Counted from the stretch's first letter, positions 1 to 6,918 are shown. The stretch: DNA of 7,966 bases from Acetofilamentum sp. (GCA_020720705.1 DYOJ01000071.1:1-7966), one strand, 5' to 3'. Translations and numbers: made by a program. The notes: a model not told the origin generated them from the letters alone.

Positions 1-66
1 TACTGTTTACAGTTGAGTGCTTCGATTGGATACTGTTTTCCGGTTTATAGTTTACTGTTTACAGTT
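1..66. repeat. Degenerate GTTTANN heptad repeat tract
   Basis: The tract contains TACTGTTTACAGTT at 1-14 and again at 53-66, with TACTGTTTTC at 31-40. From 42 onward it reads as consecutive 7-base units GTTTATA, GTTTACT, GTTTACA, GTTACGC. Related units recur at 6919-6950 and, more weakly, at 4911-4938. This is a dispersed, non-coding, low-complexity repeat seen directly in the sequence. Its function is unknown, and it may continue beyond the left edge of the window. Confidence 0.6.
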
Positions 67-70
67 ACGC

Positions 71-214
71 AATTAATTCGACTTTACGAAGTTTAAGATT
101 TCGGCAAAGTTTGTGCTTAGAATAGTTTAGCGTGGACGCTAAACGCAAATAGAAAATGCAATAAGCGTCCACGCTTTTCTTTTGCCGGCATAACTTCGTA
201 AAGTAGAATTAATT
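71..214. repeat. Nested inverted-repeat element (long hairpin or MITE-like)
   Basis: Three pairs of complementary segments are nested around one centre. The outer arms 71-93 and 192-214 match at 22 of 23 bases, beginning AATTAATTC. The middle arms are CGGCAAA at 102-108 and TTTGCCG at 181-187. The inner arms are AGCGTGGACGCT at 129-140 and AGCGTCCACGCT at 164-175. Each inner arm is also a palindrome by itself; the left one extends to GTTTAGCGTGGACGCTAAAC at 125-144, with 9-bp arms around GG. It could fold as one long hairpin or as a cruciform with two side stems. No ORF fits inside. It lies just downstream of the minus-strand Uma2 gene, so it could also end that transcript. TTAA occurs at both ends (73-76, 209-212), which would suit a transposon target site but is part of the inverted repeat itself. 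Whether this is a MITE, a terminator or a structured RNA is inference. Confidence 0.7.
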
Positions 215-277
215 AAAATTCAGCATATTGACTGATTATAAAAATTAATGTTTAACACGTTTTTTTAGTATAGAAAA

Positions 278-865
278 TTAATCCGTAAAAATTCGTTCTA
301 AGTCAATTTCCAAATCTTCAAAAATTGTAGGTTTCAATTTGTCCTCTTTGGTGTACATGCCTCGCAAGACATATTTTTGGTTTTCCAAAATAAAAACAGA
401 AATTGTATCTTCGCCCGGGTAAACTATCCAATATTCAAGCACACCTTCGGCTTCATAAAGGGCAAATTTGTCTTTCAAATCTCGTGTAGCCGAACTTGGC
501 GAAACGATTTCGACTATCAAATCCGGCGCACCGATACAGCCGTAATCGTCTAATTTTTCAGGGTCGCACACAACGACAATATCAGGCTGTACAACGGTAT
601 AAACATCTTTGTTTCCTTTTTTAGTTATCTTTGGAAAACGAACATCAAACGGAGCATGATAAATTTCACACGACCCGCTTTTTTTTTCCAAAAAATTAGC
701 CAAATCTAAAAAGATTTTACGTGACAGTTTTTGATGTCTGCGAACGGGTGCCGGTGTCATCAGTTTTATAAACCCGTCAAAAAGTTCTCGGCGTACATCG
801 TCTGCCCATGTGAGATAATCGGCAAAAGTGTATCGTTTATTGAGGTCTAATTCTAATGTGTTCAT
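278..865 (-). CDS. Uma2-family (DUF820) PD-(D/E)XK nuclease-like protein
   Basis: This 195-residue protein is full length for Uma2 proteins, which have a restriction-endonuclease-like PD-(D/E)XK fold. The cellular role of the family is poorly defined. Visible family motifs are R26-E27-L-F-D30-G near the N-terminus, H44-Q45, Q93-P-D95 followed by a hydrophobic strand, P114-D115-L-I-V-E119-I-V-S-P, D129-L-K-D-K133 and E144-Y145-W146-I-V. D95, E119 and K133 are plausible active-site residues by family pattern, so the core looks intact rather than decayed. There is no signal peptide, so it should be cytoplasmic. ATG at 863-865 starts the protein, and the family N-terminal segment begins about 10 residues later. 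It stands alone, 225 bp downstream of gldD and with a large hairpin repeat beyond its stop. A possible -7 box TATCTTTG lies far upstream at 1070-1063, without a matching -33 element. The family assignment is confident; substrate and function are unknown. Confidence 0.88.
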   Translation of the reverse strand: MNTLELDLNKRYTFADYLTWADDVRRELFDGFIKLMTPAPVRRHQKLSRKIFLDLANFLEKKSGSCEIYHAPFDVRFPKITKKGNKDVYTVVQPDIVVVCDPEKLDDYGCIGAPDLIVEIVSPSSATRDLKDKFALYEAEGVLEYWIVYPGEDTISVFILENQKYVLRGMYTKEDKLKPTIFEDLEIDLERIFTD

Positions 866-1090
866 TGATTTTTATTTATGAATTCTGTGATTATTCAGAA
901 TGATTTATAAAAAGTCTGTTTTTTATATTTGAATTTATTCCGAAAAGACTGCTAATTTACGAATCATTACAAATTTTATTTATTTTGAATAAATTGGATA
1001 TAAGCTTCTTACAATTGTTGTTGTCCAAAAAATTAAGCCGGTATTACGTTTGTTTGTAAAGTCAAAGATACTATTTTTTTTTTAGAATGT
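866..1090. other. Intergenic gap between gldD and the Uma2 gene
   Basis: I see no gene in this AT-rich 225-bp gap. It contains a small stem-loop, ATTCTG (882-887) and CAGAAT (896-901) with an 8-base loop, about 17 bases before the Uma2 start codon. It also contains a minus-strand TATCTTTG (1070-1063) that fits the Bacteroidota -7 consensus but has no TTTG at the right spacing. No hairpin followed by a T-run is visible after gldD, so read-through into the Uma2 gene cannot be excluded. Confidence 0.4.
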
Positions 1091-1678
1091 TTATTGTTTC
1101 CATTCAAAAGTTTCGATAAGTTTGTCAAGGTCTTCTCGAAAGAATTTTTGTGAGAGAGCGAGAGAATCTTTGTTCGGAACAGCATTAAAATAGAACGAAC
1201 CTCGCAAAAAATGTTTGGCACTGTCGGTGAGATAAAATTGTAGGGTTGAGGCTGCATTTCCTTTAATATCATAGAGCAATCCGTACACCTTTTTTTCTGC
1301 ATTAACCCATTCAATCGGAGTAATCGCATCTGCTTTTATGGATTGTTTATAGGCAAATTTTCGTGTATCCTCAGTTAGTTCGGGTAAATTATTTTTTATA
1401 GTGTGATATGTAAAATGAATTTCAACTTTGTGTTTCGGAACAAAAATATCTATCCAAAAAGGTTCGGAGTTCCACGCTTTATCTTGGCGAATATCGGCAT
1501 AAGTCGGGTATTGAAACCGATACGGAAACCCGACGGAATCAAAAGGTTGATATGATTTTTCCGGAAATTCGGCTCTGAAATATCCACGCGGTTTCGGAGC
1601 GTAAATGTTTTCCGTGCAAGCACTTGCAAGTACGAACCATAAGATTGTCCGGAGTGTAACTATTTTCACGGATTTCAT
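1091..1678 (-). CDS. gldD: Gliding-motility/T9SS-associated lipoprotein GldD
   Basis: The 195-residue product matches GldD, a lipoprotein needed for gliding in Flavobacterium johnsoniae and also present in many non-gliding Bacteroidota. It is associated with the Gld/Spr proteins of gliding and type IX secretion. The N-terminus is a hydrophobic signal sequence ending L-A-S-A-C21, so C21 is the probable lipidated cysteine; the lipobox is slightly atypical, with A at -3. Directly after it comes the family hallmark Y26-A-P-K-P-R-G-Y-F-R-A-E-F-P-E-K41, followed by a beta-rich domain. The ATG (1676-1678) overlaps the gldE stop in ATGA, indicating translational coupling and one operon. The order ssb-gldE-gldD is the known Bacteroidota arrangement. 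The precise biochemical role is unknown, and presence of gldD and gldE alone does not show that this organism glides. Confidence 0.93.
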   Translation of the reverse strand: MKSVKIVTLRTILWFVLASACTENIYAPKPRGYFRAEFPEKSYQPFDSVGFPYRFQYPTYADIRQDKAWNSEPFWIDIFVPKHKVEIHFTYHTIKNNLPELTEDTRKFAYKQSIKADAITPIEWVNAEKKVYGLLYDIKGNAASTLQFYLTDSAKHFLRGSFYFNAVPNKDSLALSQKFFREDLDKLIETFEWKQ

Positions 1679-2988
1679 TTCTTTCGGTCAATTTTTAATT
1701 GCATTTGTTTAATTTTTCGGTTATCGGCTGAAGTTATCTTAAACACATAATCTTTAATGCGAATAATCTCATCTTTTTTAGGAATTTCGCCTTTAATTTC
1801 GAGTATCAAGCCTGCAACAGAATCGGCTTCACCTCGGAGGTCTTCAAAAACGTCTTCTTCTCCGGTAATTTTATACAAGTCATTGATAAGTATTTTCCCG
1901 TCCAGTAAAAATTCCGTTTTTGAGATTATCGTGTAAAGACTTCGTTCTCTGTCTGTTTCGTCGTTGATATCGCCGACAATTTCTTCTAATACATCTTCAA
2001 GGGTAACAATTCCGGCAACTCCTCCGTATTCATCCGACACCAATGCCATGTGCATTTTCTTGGTTTGAAACTCGTGAAGTAAGCCGTTAATTTTCATATT
2101 TTCAGGCACAAAATATGGCGGTCGGATAAATTTTGTCCACTCAAAATCGTCCGCTTCTGTATGATATTCCAGCAAGTCCTTCACGTATAAAATACCTTTA
2201 ATTTTATCGAAGGTTTCTTCGTAAACAGGTATTCTGGAGTAGCCGTGTTCGGTTATCAGGGAGCGGACTTTGTTATATCCGTAACTTATTTCGGCAGCAA
2301 TAACATCTACGCGCGGTTTTAGTATTTCTTTAACTTCAATGAAACCGAAATTTACAATACCTTCAAGTATATTTTTATCCTCTTTTATATCCGTGTGTGT
2401 CAGTTCGTAGGCATGTGATAATTCTTCTATCGAGATATTGTGCTTACTTTTTAAACGTCTGTTTACCAATCTGGTAGAACTCACAAGCAAATTACTTATA
2501 GGACTGAACAACTTGAAAGCAAACAATAAACCGCCGGCAGTCATTCTTGCAAATCGGATACCGGCTTCGGACGCATAAACTTTTGGAATTATTTCGCCAA
2601 ACAATAATATAAGAAATGTTATGAAGATAACCTGAACAATAAACCCTGTAAGTTCGTTTTGCGAAAAATCAAACAGGCTGTTCATCACATAAGATGTCAG
2701 CATAACGATTCCGACATTTACAAAATTATTGGAAATCAGGATTGTAGCAAGTAGTTTCTCCGGCTTTTCTAATAACAATAAAATATTGCCGTTTTTTTTA
2801 CTTTGTTTTTTCTTGATAGTTTCTATCTCGCGCGGACTCATTGAAAAGAAAGCAATTTCGGAGCCGGAGATGAGTGCCGATGAAATCAATAAAATCAAAA
2901 TAACCAAAAGCCCGATAACGATAACCGGACTTAAAGGTTGTATAATTATTTCGGCAAAAATAGCGGATAAAGGGTCGTCAGGTTCCAA
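1675..2988 (-). CDS. gldE: Gliding-associated membrane protein GldE (CNNM/CorC-HlyC family)
   Basis: The 437-residue inner-membrane protein has the HlyC/CorC/CNNM architecture. A DUF21 transmembrane domain (about 20-180) carries S41-G-S-E-I-A-F-F-S and G131-E-I-I-P-K. A CBS-domain pair (about 205-340) includes S318-D-E-Y-G-G-V-A-G-I-V-T-L-E-D-V-L-E-E. A C-terminal CorC/HlyC domain spans about 355-432. Relatives are implicated in magnesium or cobalt transport, but GldE was identified as a partner of GldD in F. johnsoniae gliding; its substrate here is unknown. The start is unusual. No ATG precedes the first membrane helix in frame; the next in-frame ATG upstream (3012) gives M-S-Y and then TAA. 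TTG at 2988-2986, just before E-P-D-D-P, is the best start, matching the short acidic, proline-containing N-terminus typical of the family. It lies 67 bp after ssb and overlaps gldD by 4 bases. Confidence 0.93.
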   Translation of the reverse strand: MEPDDPLSAIFAEIIIQPLSPVIVIGLLVILILLISSALISGSEIAFFSMSPREIETIKKKQSKKNGNILLLLEKPEKLLATILISNNFVNVGIVMLTSYVMNSLFDFSQNELTGFIVQVIFITFLILLFGEIIPKVYASEAGIRFARMTAGGLLFAFKLFSPISNLLVSSTRLVNRRLKSKHNISIEELSHAYELTHTDIKEDKNILEGIVNFGFIEVKEILKPRVDVIAAEISYGYNKVRSLITEHGYSRIPVYEETFDKIKGILYVKDLLEYHTEADDFEWTKFIRPPYFVPENMKINGLLHEFQTKKMHMALVSDEYGGVAGIVTLEDVLEEIVGDINDETDRERSLYTIISKTEFLLDGKILINDLYKITGEEDVFEDLRGEADSVAGLILEIKGEIPKKDEIIRIKDYVFKITSADNRKIKQMQLKIDRKK

Positions 2989-3000
2989 TTTAGCTTGGAT

Positions 3001-3033
3001 TTAGTAAGACATGCCGCCGTCCGTATGGAGGCG
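3001..3033 (-). other. GC-rich stem-loop and 3-codon mini-ORF between ssb and gldE
   Basis: On the minus strand CGCCTCC (3033-3027), loop ATAC and GGACGGCG (3022-3015) can pair over 7 bp with one bulged C. This is distinctly GC-rich in an AT-rich gap and has no T-run after it, so it is not a typical terminator. Immediately after comes ATG TCT TAC TAA (3012-3001), in frame with gldE but closed by the stop. The hairpin could protect or process the ssb 3' end or affect gldE translation; that is inference. Confidence 0.35.
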
Positions 3034-3055
3034 TATTGATTTGATTTAATGCTTT

Positions 3056-3517
3056 TTAAAATGGCAAGTCGTCCATAGGCTCTTCAGAACTGTCAAAATC
3101 AGGGGCTTCATAAACCGGTTGTGTATTTGTCGGTTTTACGGTATTTTGACTGACAGGTGCATTGGATTGGTAGTTTGTTGCCTCGCTGTCATTGCGCGAG
3201 TCTAACATTTTCATTTCACGAGCAACAATATCTGTAAAATACTTGGTTACTCCGTCTTTTTCATATTGACGGGTTGTAATTTTTCCTTCAATATATAGTT
3301 TTGAGCCTTTTTTTACATATTGCTCAACAACTTTGGCTAAACCTCTCCAAACCACAACATTATGCCATTCGGTTTGAGTTTGTCTTTGACCATTTTTGTC
3401 TTTATAAGATTCGCTGGTAGCCAAACTGAATCGTGCAACAGGCACATCTGTTTGAACGTATTTTACTTCGGGGTCTGCGCCTACATTGCCGATTAATATA
3501 ACTTTATTTACTGACAT
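3056..3517 (-). CDS. ssb: Single-stranded DNA-binding protein
   Basis: SSB coats single-stranded DNA during replication, recombination and repair and recruits partners through its acidic C-terminal tip. The 153-residue protein has the standard OB-fold (about 1-105), opening M-S-V-N-K-V-I-L-I-G-N-V-G-A-D-P-E-V and carrying E50-W51-H52-N-V-V-V-W57 and the G71-S-K-L-Y-I-E-G segment. A short Q/N/P-rich linker follows, then the terminal M148-D-D-L-P-F, the partner-binding tip. I chose ATG at 3515-3517 because family members begin at this MSVNK-like sequence. The in-frame TTG at 3544 would add nine residues and overlaps the promoter's -7 box. It is the first gene of the ssb-gldE-gldD unit, with its own promoter at 3573-3542. 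The mutY gene often found beside ssb in Bacteroidota is not adjacent here. Confidence 0.97.
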   Translation of the reverse strand: MSVNKVILIGNVGADPEVKYVQTDVPVARFSLATSESYKDKNGQRQTQTEWHNVVVWRGLAKVVEQYVKKGSKLYIEGKITTRQYEKDGVTKYFTDIVAREMKMLDSRNDSEATNYQSNAPVSQNTVKPTNTQPVYEAPDFDSSEEPMDDLPF

Positions 3518-3541
3518 TTTCGTTAATTTATATTTTGTTTG

Positions 3542-3573
3542 CAAAAATACGCCTTTTTTGATTTAGATTCAAA
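3542..3573 (-). promoter_or_regulatory. Bacteroidota-type promoter for ssb-gldE-gldD
   Basis: On the minus strand TTTG (3573-3570), a 20-base spacer and TATTTTTG (3549-3542) match the Bacteroidota primary sigma consensus (-33 TTTG, -7 TAnnTTTG). Transcription would start near 3535, giving a leader of about 18 bases before the ssb ATG at 3517. It sits in the 71-bp gap after the M28 peptidase stop, so ssb-gldE-gldD can be transcribed independently of that gene. Confidence 0.75.
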
Positions 3574-3588
3574 TTTTTTTTACGAAAT

Positions 3589-4866
3589 TTAAAGTTCGGA
3601 CACAAATCCGAGTAACAATCGGAAAAGTCCCTCGTAACCGCTAAGCGGAACGGCATCGGCACGGTCGTAGATATTGTGGTATTCCTTATATTCGCCCAAG
3701 GTATAGATAAAAAAACTCGGAACTCCTTTGACGAAAAACGGATAATGGTCGCTGTTGGCAGCAGACCCTCTTATTTTTATTTGCGGTAAATATTTTTTAT
3801 TCGTATTTATTGAGGTCAGGATATTAAATTGATTCGGAAATTCTTTTCCGTTTACAACCTGTATCCCTTTATCTCCACTGCCGACAATATCAATATTGAT
3901 TAAAAATTTTATTTTTGACAAAGCAAAAAGCGGATTTTCTGTAAAATAAAACGAACCTATTAACCCGATTTCTTCTCCTGCGAACAGTATGAAAATTAAG
4001 GTGTAATGTGGTTTTACTTTAAGTGATTTATAGTGTCGGGCAATGTCTAACACCATTGCTGTTCCGGAGGCATTATCGTGTGCACCCGGAAAATACACCC
4101 CCTCCCCCATGCTACCCAAATGGTCGTAATGTGCCGAAAAAACGATGCAAGTATCCGTTTGTCCTTTGATGTATCCGATAAGGTTTTGTGTAGGTTCGTT
4201 TTCTAAAAATTCAGTGTCAATATCTAAAAAGATTTTTTTGCAATTTTCAGAATATGCCGAGCGTGTTAGTTCTATTTCGGAATAATTTGATTGAAAGACA
4301 GCCGGTGTGTGCATCAAGTTTTTGTCGGAAACTTTTATCAACACACGTGCGTTTATTGCGTTTTTTGTAAATAATCTGTCGTATTCCGGTTTAAAATCCG
4401 GACGATTTAAGCCCAAAGTATCTACCAAAACAGCAACTTCAGGCGTTACTTTGCTAAGCAGGATGCCGTATTGCATGGTATCCCTAAAAATATCAGGAGT
4501 AAAATGTATAACATCAAAAGTACCGTGAACAGGCGCCGAGTATGATTTAATCAGGCAATCGGCACCGATTACGAGTGGCGTACCATCCATCAAAATTATG
4601 GTCGTTCCGTTGAAAACAGCTACGTTTGTTGTAAAATTTTGACGATAAGTGTTATTGAATTTTTTAAGTTTTAATTCTTTAAATTGGCGTTCAAGAAAAG
4701 TTGCAGCTTTGCCGTCGTTGTCAAATTCGTAACCGCGTCCGGCATAAGTCGGCGAGCATAAGGAATCAATAATTTGTCGCGCATAACTAATGTTTTGGCT
4801 TGCTAAGTTATTGAATAACAATATACTTATAACTAAAATAAAGATTGTTCTCATGCGTTTCATCAT
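3589..4866 (-). CDS. Secreted M28-family zinc metallopeptidase
   Basis: The 425-residue protein has an N-terminal signal sequence (M-R-T-I-F-I-L-V-I-S-I-L-L-F..., probable cleavage near N-L-A-S|Q24), so it should act in the periplasm or outside the cell. The N-terminal half resembles the domain that precedes the catalytic part in bacterial M28 aminopeptidases. The catalytic domain starts near residue 228. It shows every expected co-catalytic zinc-site residue: H246 (S-A-H-Y-D-H), D264 (G-A-H-D-N-A-S-G-T-A), general base E298 and ligand E299 (F-A-G-E-E), D326 (N-I-D) and H374 (S-D-H-Y-P-F). An active enzyme, probably an aminopeptidase, is therefore expected; substrate specificity cannot be read. 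Two adjacent ATGs (4866, 4863) could start it, and a third in-frame Met follows. No clear promoter is visible in the 112-bp gap upstream. It is transcribed in the direction of ssb but separated by a promoter. Confidence 0.93.
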   Translation of the reverse strand: MMKRMRTIFILVISILLFNNLASQNISYARQIIDSLCSPTYAGRGYEFDNDGKAATFLERQFKELKLKKFNNTYRQNFTTNVAVFNGTTIILMDGTPLVIGADCLIKSYSAPVHGTFDVIHFTPDIFRDTMQYGILLSKVTPEVAVLVDTLGLNRPDFKPEYDRLFTKNAINARVLIKVSDKNLMHTPAVFQSNYSEIELTRSAYSENCKKIFLDIDTEFLENEPTQNLIGYIKGQTDTCIVFSAHYDHLGSMGEGVYFPGAHDNASGTAMVLDIARHYKSLKVKPHYTLIFILFAGEEIGLIGSFYFTENPLFALSKIKFLINIDIVGSGDKGIQVVNGKEFPNQFNILTSINTNKKYLPQIKIRGSAANSDHYPFFVKGVPSFFIYTLGEYKEYHNIYDRADAVPLSGYEGLFRLLLGFVSEL

Positions 4867-4910
4867 TTATTCCAAAATGGATTTTATTGTTACCATACGA
4901 TATGCTATGA

Positions 4911-4971
4911 GGGTTATAGTTTAGGTTTGAAATGGTTTCAAGTAATAGATTATCAGTCAATTACGGTAAAT
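4911..4971. repeat. Dispersed intergenic repeat, copy 1
   Basis: Positions 4943-4971 match 6961-6989 in the same orientation at 25 of 29 bases (shared core TAATAGATT, then TCAGT, AATTAC, AAAT). The preceding segment 4911-4938 is a decayed GTTTA-like tract (GGGTTATAGTTTAGGTTTG), again paralleling the region before copy 2. Together with copy 2 it brackets the LRR and outer-membrane protein genes. The similarity is directly visible; its function is unknown. Confidence 0.55.
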
Positions 4972-4978
4972 TCGTTTT

Positions 4979-6016
4979 CTAAAATAGTTTAATTTCTTTC
5001 GGGACTGCGGGCATATTAAAAATAGTGTTCCCCTCCAAGCCGAGTAAACTCAGTTTGGGCAGGAGCAATACAGACGGCGGCAGGGTTTCAAATTTATTAT
5101 TGCACAGATTTAGATAACTTAAATGCTTTAGTTCGTCAAAACTCGGGGGAAGCAACGTTAATTTATTTTCGGCAAGGTCGAGCACTTCGATGCTTGTCAA
5201 ACTGCTGAATAATTCCGGAAGTTTGGACAACCTGTTGCGTGCAAGGCAAATTTGACGAAGATTTTTTAAATTTGAAAACGCTTCCGGAATAGACTGTATC
5301 AAATTGTCCGATAGGCTTAACACTTGTAAGTCTGCCATTTCAAAAATTCCGGGCGGAAAAACATCTAAATTGTTGGCATCAAAATAAAGTTCTCTTATTT
5401 GGCAGGAAATTTTTGGGTTGAGCGGAATGTTTCTGATTCTGTTTTCGCTGATATTCAAATATTCCAAATTAGCGAGATTGCTCATAGTTTCCGGAAGTGT
5501 TTTTATCTGATTATGTGCAATATCCAACCTTTTAAGACGGTTTAGTTGCCCTAATTCTTCGGGTAAAGCCGACAGCGAATTATCGGCAAGGTTAAGGACT
5601 TCTAACTTGTTTAATTTTATCAATCCTTTGGGTAAAGCACGCAATTGGTTGCCGGATACAGATAATATTTTCAAATTTTGCCAAGAATCAGGTATCGGCG
5701 GAAGTTCAACTAATCTGTTGTTATTCAGATACAAATATTCAAGTTTATCTAATTTCATTAGCGATTTCGGCAATCGTTCAATCATGCAATCCGAAATGTA
5801 CAGGTATCGTAACTCGGTGAGTGAATCAATACCTTCGGGCAAGTCGCCGTAGGTTGTAAGTTCAAGTGCATAAGCGGCTTGCTTATTGAGCAAAGCTCGC
5901 TCAATATCATTATAAACCAAAACAGAATCGGGAAGTGGCGACTGAGCTTGTACACCAACGACCATAGTGAGCCTGAAAGCAATGAACAATAGAATTGAGA
6001 TGTGGTGTAACCGCAT
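4979..6016 (-). CDS. Secreted leucine-rich-repeat protein
   Basis: The 345-residue protein begins with a signal peptide (M-R-L-H-H-I-S-I-L-L-F-I-A-F..., likely cleaved after V-Q-A24). A short cap and degenerate first repeat (38-68) precede twelve consecutive leucine-rich repeats from residue 69 to the C-terminus. Eleven are exactly 23 residues and the last is 24. The repeat pattern is LxxLxLxxNxL followed by xxLPxxLxxLxx, a common bacterial LRR type with a conserved Leu-Pro step. Such solenoids bind proteins; the partner here is unknown. No C-terminal T9SS sorting domain, transmembrane anchor or catalytic domain is visible, so it should be periplasmic or released. I chose ATG at 6014-6016; the in-frame TTG at 6025 would add three residues. 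Only 12 bases separate it from the stop of the upstream beta-barrel gene, so the two are probably co-transcribed and may work together. Confidence 0.9.
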   Translation of the reverse strand: MRLHHISILLFIAFRLTMVVGVQAQSPLPDSVLVYNDIERALLNKQAAYALELTTYGDLPEGIDSLTELRYLYISDCMIERLPKSLMKLDKLEYLYLNNNRLVELPPIPDSWQNLKILSVSGNQLRALPKGLIKLNKLEVLNLADNSLSALPEELGQLNRLKRLDIAHNQIKTLPETMSNLANLEYLNISENRIRNIPLNPKISCQIRELYFDANNLDVFPPGIFEMADLQVLSLSDNLIQSIPEAFSNLKNLRQICLARNRLSKLPELFSSLTSIEVLDLAENKLTLLPPSFDELKHLSYLNLCNNKFETLPPSVLLLPKLSLLGLEGNTIFNMPAVPKEIKLF

Positions 6017-6028
6017 TACAGTCAATTA

Positions 6029-6811
6029 TTAAGGTAAGGTGCCTTCATCAGCGTCTTTGAGGTGATAGCCGCTTACGACTTTTCCGAATCGGTAAGATAC
6101 AAAAACCACCGGAAGAATTTGTTTGTTGGTTTCTGTTGCCATGATTTCCAATTTTTTCGGGAAAACTTCGAGCGTAATTCCGGCTTCAATCGTCTGCACA
6201 CGTTTATCCGAGCGGCTGAAATCTACGCCCAAACCTAATTTACCGTACACACCGGGCAAGATGGATATTTGACTGATACCGTAAAAATAAGGCATTGTTC
6301 CGTATATCAAATGGTATTGTATTTCATTGTGAAACAGCACAGTATCCTCACCGGTGCCATCACCTTTTTCCACATGATAATATATCGGCTTCAGAAAGGC
6401 AAGCGTGCCGCCGGCAAGTCCGAAAACACGAACCGACACCGAACCTTTGTCTGTTTTTTCAAACAATTCGTATTGATATCCGACTGAAAATCGGGAGTCA
6501 AACACATAATTTGTTTTCCCGAACACAAACCGTTTGAGCGAAAAACCGCGAATTGATAATATTTTGTCTTCTTTGTGATGTTTAATAAAGTTCAAATCAC
6601 CTTCAAACAAAAATTTGTCGCGAGCCACATTGCGTTTGCCGTAACGGTAATTTGCCCCCCAACCGTTCGAGTTTAAATCGAAGGCAAAGGTTTTTTCATT
6701 TCGAAAAAAAATCTTGTGTTGTTCGTCTAATTCACCTTGTGCACTTGCACGTATCGAACAAAATCCTGACAACACTGACAAAAATAACAAGATTCGCAGC
6801 ATTCTAACCAT
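6029..6811 (-). CDS. Predicted outer-membrane beta-barrel protein
   Basis: I do not recognise a named family with certainty. The 260-residue protein has a signal peptide (residues 1-24, cleavage likely at A-S-A|Q-G). The rest is dominated by alternating hydrophobic/polar beta-strand-like segments with many aromatic residues, such as K-T-F-A-F-D-L-N-S-N-G-W-G-A-N-Y-R-Y-G-K (40-59) and L-P-V-V-F-V-S-Y-R-F-G-K near the end. This fits the uncharacterised outer-membrane beta-barrel proteins common in Bacteroidota. After the last likely strand there is a short polar tail instead of the usual terminal aromatic residue. ATG at 6811 gives M-V-R-M; the second Met (6802) is an alternative start. A -7 box TACTTTTG lies 22 bases upstream. 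It is the first gene of a probable two-gene unit with the LRR protein. A role as porin or surface anchor for its partner is speculation. Confidence 0.72.
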   Translation of the reverse strand: MVRMLRILLFLSVLSGFCSIRASAQGELDEQHKIFFRNEKTFAFDLNSNGWGANYRYGKRNVARDKFLFEGDLNFIKHHKEDKILSIRGFSLKRFVFGKTNYVFDSRFSVGYQYELFEKTDKGSVSVRVFGLAGGTLAFLKPIYYHVEKGDGTGEDTVLFHNEIQYHLIYGTMPYFYGISQISILPGVYGKLGLGVDFSRSDKRVQTIEAGITLEVFPKKLEIMATETNKQILPVVFVSYRFGKVVSGYHLKDADEGTLP

Positions 6812-6832
6812 TCGGTTTTATTTTTTGCTGAA

Positions 6833-6840
6833 CAAAAGTA
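6833..6840 (-). promoter_or_regulatory. Candidate -7 promoter element for the OMP-LRR gene pair
   Basis: TACTTTTG on the minus strand matches the Bacteroidota -7 consensus TAnnTTTG exactly and would place transcription start about 15 bases before the ATG at 6811. The -33 element is weak: only TTTA is found, 21 bases upstream (6865-6862). Confidence 0.5.
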
Positions 6841-6918
6841 TGGATGCCTTTCGGTATATATTAAAGACTCATCTTACGAACCATTCATTTAAACTATCAC
6901 ATTAAATAAGCATACTTA

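Noticed and set aside
1..277. CRISPR array or attachment site
   Set aside because: The repeats are short, degenerate 7-base units without regular spacers, and there are no cas or integrase genes in the window.
924..931. Plus-strand TATATTTG resembling a -7 box
   Set aside because: No TTTG lies at the correct distance and no plus-strand gene follows.
1033..1329. Open frame overlapping the end of gldD on the same strand
   Set aside because: It lies in another frame of a clear gldD coding region and its translation shows no domain or signal features; treated as a shadow.
2729..3004. Plus-strand open frame opposite the gldE N-terminus
   Set aside because: It mirrors the hydrophobic gldE helices on the other strand and has no independent promoter or family resemblance.
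3518..3544. Longer ssb N-terminus from a TTG at 3544
   Set aside because: The extra nine residues are not part of the SSB family start, and the TTG overlaps the -7 promoter box (3549-3542).
3635..3648. 14-base match TAACCGCTAAGCGG to 7882-7895 in the MITE-like element
   Set aside because: It lies within the M28 coding sequence and encodes part of a continuous protein C-terminus; one 14-mer match in 8 kb with a self-palindromic core can arise by chance.
5607..5982. Open frames on both strands within the LRR gene
   Set aside because: They are alternative frames of the repetitive LRR coding sequence, which is supported by regular 23-residue periodicity.
6017..6025. LRR protein start at TTG 6025
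   Set aside because: The ATG at 6016 gives a normal signal peptide with the same downstream sequence; the upstream TTG is not needed.
6269..6537. Plus-strand open frames opposite the beta-barrel gene
   Set aside because: They are antisense to a gene with a clear signal peptide and beta pattern, and have no recognisable content.
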